From positions 1-15,410 of the forward strand of contig JAEXRM010000054.1 in NCBI GenBank assembly GCA_023440865.1: a DNA stretch of 15,410 nt, read 5' to 3'. This DNA comes from Bacillota bacterium. Its GTDB lineage: Bacteria; Bacillota; Clostridia; DSM-8532. Positions 6,482 through 12,299 of this stretch are shown here, in pieces (within the stretch, counting starts at the first letter, position 1; each line of letters starts with the position of its first letter). The translations under genes were made by a program, and so were the position numbers. The notes under the pieces are model-generated. The model was given only the letters and a program-made list of their open reading frames with translations, was not told the origin of the DNA and did not search any database.

Positions 6482-7417
6482 TCATTCCTCCTGAAACAGC
6501 GTCGTGGAAAGATAGCGCTCCCCTGTATCCGGCAGCAGGACCACGATACGCTTCCCCTTGTTTTCCGGCCGCTTCGCGATCTGTGTTGCTGCAAAGGCGG
6601 CAGCTCCAGAGGATATGCCGACCAGAAGGCCTTCCGTCTTCGCAAGCTTGCGGGAGGTCTCAAAGGCCTCTTCGTTCCGAACCTTGTAGATTTCATCCAC
6701 GACACTGGCGTTGAAATTGGCGGGCACGAAGCCGGGGCCGATGCCCTGAATCTTGTGCGGACCCTTCACGCCACCCGACAGGACCGGAGAATCGAACGGT
6801 TCAACGGCGACGATTTTCACCTGCGGATTCCGCTGCTTGAGCACCTCACCCACACCGGAAACCGTTCCGCCCGTACCAACGCCGGCGACAAAGACATCCA
6901 CCTGTCCATCGGTGTCGCGCCAGATTTCCTCGGCTGTCGTCCTTCTATGGATATCGGGATTGGCCGGATTCTGGAACTGTTGCGGGATAAATGAGTTCGG
7001 TGTCTGCGCGGCGAGTTCCTCCGCCCTGCGTATGGCCCCGCCCATGCCTTCGGAACCCGGTGTCAGCACCAGCTCCGCACCCAGTGCCTTAAGCAGGTTG
7101 CGCCGCTCAACCGAAAATGTTTCCGGCATGGTCAGGATGAGCCGATATCCCTTCGCGGCGGATACGAAGGCCAGCGCGATGCCCGTGTTTCCGCTCGTGG
7201 GCTCGATGATGACCGAGTCCTTGTTGATCAGCCCCTTCTCCTCCGCACTGCGGATCATGGCGTAACCAATGCGGTCCTTGACGCTGGAGGCCGGATTGAA
7301 TGCCTCGATTTTCGCAACGAGGGAAGCCTCCACGCCGCTTGCCGTTCCATAATTACCCAACTCGAGCAGTGGTGTGTTTCCAATGAGGGCCGTCAGGTTC
7401 TTTGCGATCTTCGCCAT
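6482..7417 (-). CDS. cysK: Cysteine synthase A (O-acetylserine sulfhydrylase)
   Basis: CysK makes L-cysteine from O-acetylserine and sulfide with pyridoxal phosphate in the cytoplasm. The 311-residue length is typical. The PLP lysine is K47 in NPASSVKDRIGYAM; the substrate loop TSGNTG is at 74-79; the phosphate-binding loop GTGGTVSG is at 181-188; and S270 in GISSGAA contacts the PLP ring. DTGERYLST near the C-terminus is a CysK signature. The start MAKIAK has GGAGG eight bases upstream; an in-frame TTG five codons earlier overlaps that RBS and is unlikely. It has its own promoter (7466-7495) and probable terminator. It lies directly upstream of the nitrogenase-like operon on the same strand. 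Because CymR-type Rrf2 repressors bind CysK in Bacillota, it could also help regulate sulfur genes here; that is inference. Confidence 0.95.
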   Translation of the reverse strand: MAKIAKNLTALIGNTPLLELGNYGTASGVEASLVAKIEAFNPASSVKDRIGYAMIRSAEEKGLINKDSVIIEPTSGNTGIALAFVSAAKGYRLILTMPETFSVERRNLLKALGAELVLTPGSEGMGGAIRRAEELAAQTPNSFIPQQFQNPANPDIHRRTTAEEIWRDTDGQVDVFVAGVGTGGTVSGVGEVLKQRNPQVKIVAVEPFDSPVLSGGVKGPHKIQGIGPGFVPANFNASVVDEIYKVRNEEAFETSRKLAKTEGLLVGISSGAAAFAATQIAKRPENKGKRIVVLLPDTGERYLSTTLFQEE

Positions 7418-7465
7418 ATTCTCGCCCTCCAATTATTAGTTTTCCGGTTGGTTTTATTGTTTTTG

Positions 7466-7495
7466 ATTGTACATCCTTTCCATCGATGCGGTCAA
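7466..7495 (-). promoter_or_regulatory. Predicted cysK promoter
   Basis: On the minus strand TTGACC (7495-7490) and TACAAT (7471-7466) are separated by 18 bases. Each matches the sigma-70 consensus at five of six positions. Transcription would start near 7459, leaving a leader of about 40 bases, too short for a T-box or S-box riboswitch. Confidence 0.65.
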
Positions 7496-7684
7496 GCATA
7501 ATTCATATTATTTCCTATCTTTTTAATATTATTAATATCCCTCGTCGGATCGCGAAACATGAAAGGACAGGATGCATACGACATACTACATGAAACCTCC
7601 ATATTTACAGGGTAATATCATAGAAGATGCGATACGCCGGAATGCATTCGCATCCCGTCCGCCATCAGCGCAGGGAGGTGCATC
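7496..7684. other. Divergent intergenic region between cysK and the response regulator
   Basis: The part next to cysK is AT-rich and contains a perfect 13-bp dyad (TTAATA, T, TATTAA at 7523-7535) and an element similar to one upstream of the nitrogenase-like operon (7510-7525). Nearer the response regulator, GATGCGA (7626-7632) and TCGCATC (7648-7654) form an inverted repeat with a 10-bp palindrome between them. I find no convincing plus-strand promoter and no gene. Confidence 0.4.
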
Positions 7685-8437
7685 TTGTCGGTAGGTTCTT
7701 CCCGGATCCTCATCATCGACGACGAACCGAAATTGTCAGAAGTCGTGAAAGCCTACCTCGAACATGACGGGCATACGGTCGCCCAGGCTCATGACTGCCA
7801 CCAAGCGGAACTGTATCTGCAGGAACGCCCCTGCGACCTGTTGATTCTTGATCTGATGCTGCCTGACATGTCCGGCGAGGATTTCTGCAGGAAGGTGCGC
7901 GCCGTTTCGGACCTGCCGATCCTCATGCTGACGGCGAAAGCCGAAGAGGCCAATCTGCTCGAGGGGCTGCGCATCGGTGCGGATGACTACATGTCAAAAC
8001 CGTTCAGCCCGCGGGAACTGGCCGCACGGGTTGCGGCACTGCTGCGCCGCTCGGTCCGCGATGACCGCCCCCCCCTCTCGACGCCCCGGCAAGAACCAGA
8101 AGGCCTCGCCATAGACCGAGTCCGTCACGAAGTGACACGCGACGGCATGCCGATCAGCCTCACCCCCATCGAGTACAAGCTGTTCGACACACTCTTTTCT
8201 CATCCGGGTCGGGCCTTCACACGGGAAGCGCTCATTACCGCCGCCATGGGACAGGAATATGACGGTTACGACCGCACCATCGATTCTCACATCAAGAACC
8301 TCCGGCAGAAAATCGAGGAGGATGCACGCAATCCGGTCCACATCCGCACGCTGCACGGCATCGGCTACCGGTTCGACTTCGCGCCGAAACAGACTGGAAG
8401 AAGGTCGGAAGCTCCAAAGGCAAGGGAGACAAGATGA
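7685..8437 (+). CDS. OmpR/PhoB-family response regulator
   Basis: A 250-residue two-domain regulator. The receiver domain (about 6-120) has the acidic pair D12-D13, the phospho-acceptor D56 in LLILDLMLPDMSG, T83 and K105. The C-terminal winged helix (about 140-235) contains LTPIEYKLFDTLFSHPGRAF and the recognition segment RTIDSHIKNLRQKI, ending HIRTLHGIGYRF. The start is a TTG, supported by GGGAGG six bases upstream; no ATG fits as well. It overlaps the kinase gene by four bases (ATGA), so the two are translationally coupled and form a two-component system. Lying just upstream of copper genes in the same direction suggests a CopR/CusR-like role, but the copper promoters carry CsoR-type operators instead. 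Control of the divergent cysK side, or of envelope stress genes, is equally open. Confidence 0.93.
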   Translation: MSVGSSRILIIDDEPKLSEVVKAYLEHDGHTVAQAHDCHQAELYLQERPCDLLILDLMLPDMSGEDFCRKVRAVSDLPILMLTAKAEEANLLEGLRIGADDYMSKPFSPRELAARVAALLRRSVRDDRPPLSTPRQEPEGLAIDRVRHEVTRDGMPISLTPIEYKLFDTLFSHPGRAFTREALITAAMGQEYDGYDRTIDSHIKNLRQKIEEDARNPVHIRTLHGIGYRFDFAPKQTGRRSEAPKARETR

Positions 8438-9843
8438 GACACCGGATATCAGGCCTTCGCACCATCCTGACCCTCTGTTTCGCGCTGACGGCCCTGTTGT
8501 GCGCGGCGACCGTCGGCATCCTCTCGAACTTGCAGCTGACGAGGCAGTTCCGTGACTATGTGGAGGAGGAACGCGAATCGCGCATGCGGGAAATCGCCGC
8601 CATGACGGCCACCCGCCTTGCTGCATCAACAGAGCCGGATCTGACGGCGCTCGAGCAGATCGGCGTTCAGGCAATGGAGCGCGGGTTCATCCTCAAGATA
8701 CTGGATACCTCCGGGCATGTCCTGTGGAACGCATACACCTACAACGAAGGCTTATGCCACCAGATGCTCACCGACATGTCGCGTGACATGAGGGTCAGCG
8801 ACCCTGCATGGGATGGCACGTTTCCCGGTAGAACGATCCCGCTGGCGAATCGGGGAGAAGCCGTCGGCAGCATCGAAATCGAACAGTACGCTCCCTACTA
8901 TTTCAGCGAGGCGGACCATCATTTCCTGCGCACGCTCAACACCATCCTCTCGCTGGCCGCTTCCTTTTCCCTGCTTGCATCGCTGGGGTTGGGCATACTG
9001 CTGTCCAGGGCGATCAGTCGTCCGCTATCCCTTGTCGCAGCCACCGCCCGCACGCTCGATGGGAGAGCCAGGCGCTCACGCGCGGGTGCAAGCAGCGGCA
9101 TCCGGGAAATAGACCAGCTCGTTATGACACTCAATCAGGCAGCAGACGCCCTTGATGCGCAGGATGCCCTGCGCGCACGGCTCACGGGCGATGTGGCGCA
9201 TGAACTCAGAACACCGCTTGCCACATTGCAAACCCATCTCGAGGCGATGATCGATAAAATTTGGGAGCCCACGACGGAACGGCTGGAAAGCTGCCATGAG
9301 GAAATCCTTCGGCTCTCCCGACTGGTTGGGGATCTGGAGAAGCTGGCACGGTATGACGCCGATGCCCTTCCTCTTGACAAGACCATCCTGCCCGCTGAGG
9401 ATTTCTTGCGTCGGCTATTGGTGCATCACGAACCGGAGTATGCACGCAAGCGCATCAAGGTCGAGCTGTCCTGTCAGGCCTTGCATTTCCATGCGGATCG
9501 CGACAAATGGAGTCAGGTGATCGTGAACCTGCTTTCGAACGCCATCAAATACACACCGGAAGGTGGCGCGATCACCATCCGAACCTGGGAACGGGACGGA
9601 TTGACCCATCTGTCCGTCACCGATACGGGCATTGGCATTCCCGCGAAGGATCTGCCCCACATCTTCGAGCGTCTATATCGCGCAGATCCTTCACGGAGCC
9701 GGCTCACCGGCGGATCCGGCATCGGTCTCGCGCTGGTGCGCACGATCGTGGCCGCCCATGGCGGCCGGGTGACAGTGGACAGCGTTCCTGGGGCAGGCAG
9801 CACGTTCACCGTGTCCATCCCCCAGGCACCATCCGATTCCTGA
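8434..9843 (+). CDS. Membrane sensor histidine kinase (BaeS/CusS-like)
   Basis: A 469-residue kinase and partner of the overlapping response regulator. TM1 is at about residues 8-32 and TM2 at about 168-190. The roughly 135-residue extracytoplasmic sensor between them has one cysteine (C108 in NEGLCHQM), two adjacent histidines (H162-H163) and several methionines, but no clear metal-binding cluster. A HAMP linker (about 190-245) leads to the dimerisation helix with phospho-acceptor H256 in DVAHELRTPL. The ATPase domain shows the N box NLLSNAIKYTPEG (365-377), G1 DTGIGI (397-402), an F box around FERLYRAD and G2 GGSGIGLAL (426-434). All catalytic motifs are intact. The signal is unknown; the position beside copper genes hints at metal or envelope stress. 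About 75 bases without a clear terminator follow before the next operator. Confidence 0.92.
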   Translation: MRHRISGLRTILTLCFALTALLCAATVGILSNLQLTRQFRDYVEEERESRMREIAAMTATRLAASTEPDLTALEQIGVQAMERGFILKILDTSGHVLWNAYTYNEGLCHQMLTDMSRDMRVSDPAWDGTFPGRTIPLANRGEAVGSIEIEQYAPYYFSEADHHFLRTLNTILSLAASFSLLASLGLGILLSRAISRPLSLVAATARTLDGRARRSRAGASSGIREIDQLVMTLNQAADALDAQDALRARLTGDVAHELRTPLATLQTHLEAMIDKIWEPTTERLESCHEEILRLSRLVGDLEKLARYDADALPLDKTILPAEDFLRRLLVHHEPEYARKRIKVELSCQALHFHADRDKWSQVIVNLLSNAIKYTPEGGAITIRTWERDGLTHLSVTDTGIGIPAKDLPHIFERLYRADPSRSRLTGGSGIGLALVRTIVAAHGGRVTVDSVPGAGSTFTVSIPQAPSDS

Positions 9844-9918
9844 CAGCCTCCGATCCCATCTGCCATCCGGGTGGATCTCCATCATATCTCCATTTTCAGG
9901 TGTCATACTGATACCCAG

Positions 9919-9938
9919 ATACCCCTCCGGGGTATAAT
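9919..9938 (+). promoter_or_regulatory. CsoR-type copper operator overlapping the -10 box of the lipoprotein gene
   Basis: ATACCCC-TCC-GGGGTAT (9919-9935) is a perfect 17-bp palindrome, and its right arm runs into TATAAT (9933-9938). The arrangement matches CsoR operators of copZA genes in Bacillota, where Cu(I) releases the repressor. A further ATACCC lies at 9911-9916. The -35 region is poor. A second copy of the same palindrome lies in front of copA. Confidence 0.75.
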
Positions 9939-9967
9939 AACTGCATATGCAAAGGAGGCAACCCTAG

Positions 9968-10765
9968 ATGAAACAACGAAATCGAGAGGTGTCCACTAGA
10001 TACTTCAGCGCCGGGCACAGCCAAGACACGGACTCGATCCAGACAGCAAACCGGCACGTGGTGCACACATCCGGGCCGGCCCTACGTGCCATGGCGATCC
10101 CAGCCCTCCTGTTGTCCGCGGTGCTAGCAATCACCGCATGCACCTCGGATGTCGTAGCGACTTGGGCCGTCTCGTCGTTCGACGCACTGCTCTCTGCAAC
10201 AGGTACCACTCCCGACACTAACACCGGCTCCAATACGGCCTGGGAGTTGTCATCTCCGGACGGCGACCGTTTCACCTGGAGTCGCGACTTCAGCCTGGAC
10301 AAGCAACCGGATGCCGTCCTGTCATTCGATGGCGTTCCTTTCTTGAATGCGGGTCTCGATCCGAAAAAGCTTCCCAAGGAAACCTACTCGTTCGATACCG
10401 CCTCGGGACGCCTGTCCGTCATGGCTGAAATCGGAAGCCAATCCTTTGACGCCGATGCCGCCTCAACCCCGCTCGGTGCTTTCAAGGAGATCATCCGGAC
10501 GAATAGAGGTAGCATCGGCTACCACGAGGAGCTGGACCATTACGGCATCGATCTTGGCGGAGGCAACATGCTCGAGTGGGCGAAGGATGGCGCGAAGAAC
10601 GACAAGGACCTCGTGTTTGTGCTCGACCCCGAACCGCTGCTGGATGCCGGCTTGAATGCGGAATCCCTCGCCGGGTGGAAGCTTGCCGCAATCAAGAAAA
10701 AGGACGGGCAAGGGCGCTCAATCGAAGTCGACAAGCTGCTCAAGCCGTTCGATCTCATCAAGTGA
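9968..10765 (+). CDS. Putative copper-inducible lipoprotein of unknown function
   Basis: A 265-residue protein I do not recognise. A hydrophobic stretch at about 43-57 ends in the lipobox AITAC, so C58 would be lipidated and the mature protein anchored outside the cytoplasmic membrane. Unusually, 41 residues precede the hydrophobic core. The ATG at 9968 is favoured by AAAGGAGG nine bases upstream; the internal ATG (M42) has no RBS. The mature part is acidic and soluble, with two related segments, AVLSFDGVPFLNAGLDPKKL (116-135) and LVFVLDPEPLLDAGLNAESL (215-234), suggesting an internal duplication. It contains few His, Met or Cys residues and no evident copper site. The CsoR-type operator just upstream and the copper genes downstream suggest copper-responsive expression, perhaps in one transcript with the HMA-TauE gene 73 bases later. 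Function not assigned. Confidence 0.75.
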   Translation: MKQRNREVSTRYFSAGHSQDTDSIQTANRHVVHTSGPALRAMAIPALLLSAVLAITACTSDVVATWAVSSFDALLSATGTTPDTNTGSNTAWELSSPDGDRFTWSRDFSLDKQPDAVLSFDGVPFLNAGLDPKKLPKETYSFDTASGRLSVMAEIGSQSFDADAASTPLGAFKEIIRTNRGSIGYHEELDHYGIDLGGGNMLEWAKDGAKNDKDLVFVLDPEPLLDAGLNAESLAGWKLAAIKKKDGQGRSIEVDKLLKPFDLIK

Positions 10766-10787
10766 ACACGATACCGACAGATATGAC

Positions 10788-10819
10788 AAGGAGGTCCCAT
10801 GCCGTTGCACATCCGCTAG
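10788..10819 (+). other. Strong RBS and six-codon reading frame ending at an in-frame TAG
   Basis: AAGGAGG (10788-10794) precedes ATG 10799-10801 by four bases. This frame reads MPLHIR, then TAG at 10817-10819, then TIHITG, and runs straight into the MTCPQC of the next gene. TIHITG is the expected first strand of an HMA domain. The stop is therefore either a nonsense change, a readthrough or recoding site, a sequencing error, or the end of a tiny leader peptide. Confidence 0.6.
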
Positions 10820-10837
10820 ACCATCCATATCACAGGC

Positions 10838-12235
10838 ATGACCTGTCCGCAATGCGAGGCGGCCATCCGAAGGGCGCTGCTGTCACTCAACGGTCTGACG
10901 GAAGCGGATGTCCGGCTGCGTTCCGGAACGGCCGAGATCCTGTTCGATTCGATGCAACTGGACGAGGAAACAATCCGGAAGGCTGTCGAAGCGGCGGGTT
11001 ATGGCGTCGCTTCGACAGCAGCAAGTCGGAGCTGGCCGGAGAAGGCTTTTTCCGATAATCAACAGTCAGGTGACGGAGTGCGGTCCGGCGTCGGCCCGCT
11101 GCCGGCCGGCTTGTCCGGCGTCGCCCGCACCCTGCTGCCTTTCGGGCTGCTGCTGGTCGGGCTGCTGCTTGCCAGCCGCTTCTCGTTCTTCAGCTTCCTG
11201 CCGGAGATCACGGCCTCCATGGGCTATGGCATGCTGTTCGTCACCGGTCTGCTGACCTCCTTGCACTGCATCGGCATGTGCGGGGGCATCAACCTGTCCC
11301 AGTGCCTGACGCGCCCGTCGGACACGGCAGGCGCATCCGGTGCGGCCTGGAAACCCAGCCTCGCCTACAACCTGGGGCGTGTCGTTTCCTACACGGCCAT
11401 CGGCGGCATCGTCGGCGCCATTGGATCGGTGTTCTCGCTTCCAGGGGCGGCCCGTGGCCTGTTTGCGATCATCGCGGGCCTCTTCACCATCGTGATGGGG
11501 CTTTCGCTGCTGGGCACCTTCCCCGCGCTCCATCGCATCATCCCACGACTCCCCGCCTCCCTGCGGGCACGCCTGCTCGGTGTGGATGGACGTCGCGGCC
11601 CCTTCCTCGTGGGTCTATTGAACGGACTGATGCCGTGCGGTCCGCTGCAGGCCATGCAGCTGTACGCGCTCGGAACGGGCAGCGCGTTGGCCGGAGCCCT
11701 GTCGATGCTGTTCTTCAGCCTCGGCACCCTGCCAGCGATGTTCGCCCTCGGTGCCGTCGGCTCGCTGCTGGGGCACCGGTTCCGGCAGGGGATGATGCGG
11801 GCGGGCGCCCTCATCGTGATCGTGCTCGGTTTGGTGCTGATCCAGCGCGGGTTGAGCCTGGGAGGACTCGCGCCCGATCTGGCATGGACGGCCGCACAGC
11901 CTGCCTCCGCCACCACGGCAGGCGCGAACACGGGCGCTCCCGCCGGAGCACCCGCAACGGACCCGGACGGCTTCCAGCTCGTTGCCGGTGAGGTCTCCCG
12001 CGGCGCCTATCCGGACGTCACCGTCAAAAAGGGGATCCCGGTCCGATTGAACCTGCACGCGGACGCCGGCACGATCACCGGCTGCAACCGCACGGTGGTA
12101 TTCCCCGAGTACGGTATCGAGCTGGATCTCCGCGAGGGGGACAACATCGTGGAGTTCACACCGGACAGGCCTGGCGCCGTCGGCTACACCTGCTGGATGG
12201 GCATGGTTTCCGGTACCATCACGGTCAAGGAATGA
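10838..12235 (+). CDS. HMA - TauE/SafE-like membrane - cupredoxin fusion protein (copper handling); 5' end interrupted by TAG
   Basis: The 465 residues after the TAG contain three parts. An HMA copper-binding domain (1 to about 60) has CPQC at C3-C6 but starts at its own motif methionine, so the first beta strand is missing unless the TAG at 10817 is read through. A membrane domain of the TauE/SafE (DsbD-like) family (about 98-340, some six or seven helices) has HCIGMCGG at 143-150 and MPCGPLQ at 265-271. After an Ala/Thr/Gly/Pro linker, a cupredoxin-like domain (about 376-465) has C416 in ITGCNRTVVFPEYG and C452, M454 and M456 in YTCWMGMVSG, resembling a Cu site. Related fusions occur beside copper ATPases and probably move or store copper at the membrane. 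The ATG at 10838 has no good RBS; the real signal is AAGGAGG at 10788. It lies between the lipoprotein gene and the copA operator. Confidence 0.82.
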   Translation: MTCPQCEAAIRRALLSLNGLTEADVRLRSGTAEILFDSMQLDEETIRKAVEAAGYGVASTAASRSWPEKAFSDNQQSGDGVRSGVGPLPAGLSGVARTLLPFGLLLVGLLLASRFSFFSFLPEITASMGYGMLFVTGLLTSLHCIGMCGGINLSQCLTRPSDTAGASGAAWKPSLAYNLGRVVSYTAIGGIVGAIGSVFSLPGAARGLFAIIAGLFTIVMGLSLLGTFPALHRIIPRLPASLRARLLGVDGRRGPFLVGLLNGLMPCGPLQAMQLYALGTGSALAGALSMLFFSLGTLPAMFALGAVGSLLGHRFRQGMMRAGALIVIVLGLVLIQRGLSLGGLAPDLAWTAAQPASATTAGANTGAPAGAPATDPDGFQLVAGEVSRGAYPDVTVKKGIPVRLNLHADAGTITGCNRTVVFPEYGIELDLREGDNIVEFTPDRPGAVGYTCWMGMVSGTITVKE

Positions 12236-12247
12236 GGCGCGTGGGGT

Positions 12248-12276
12248 TTGCGCTATACCCCCCAGGGGTATATAAT
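12248..12276 (+). promoter_or_regulatory. copA promoter with CsoR-type operator in its spacer
   Basis: TTGCGC (12248-12253) and TATAAT (12271-12276) are exactly 17 bases apart. The spacer and the start of the -10 box are filled by a perfect palindrome, TATACCCC-CCA-GGGGTATA (12254-12272), matching the operator at 9919-9935 in its core arms. A repressor here would block RNA polymerase directly; CsoR released by Cu(I) is the likely regulator. Confidence 0.82.
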
Positions 12277-12299
12277 GGGAGCAGGAGGGGAATCAGCCC

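Noticed and set aside
9844..9900. Terminator after the histidine kinase gene
   Set aside because: Only a weak GATCC/GGATC pairing with a long loop and no T-run; not supported.
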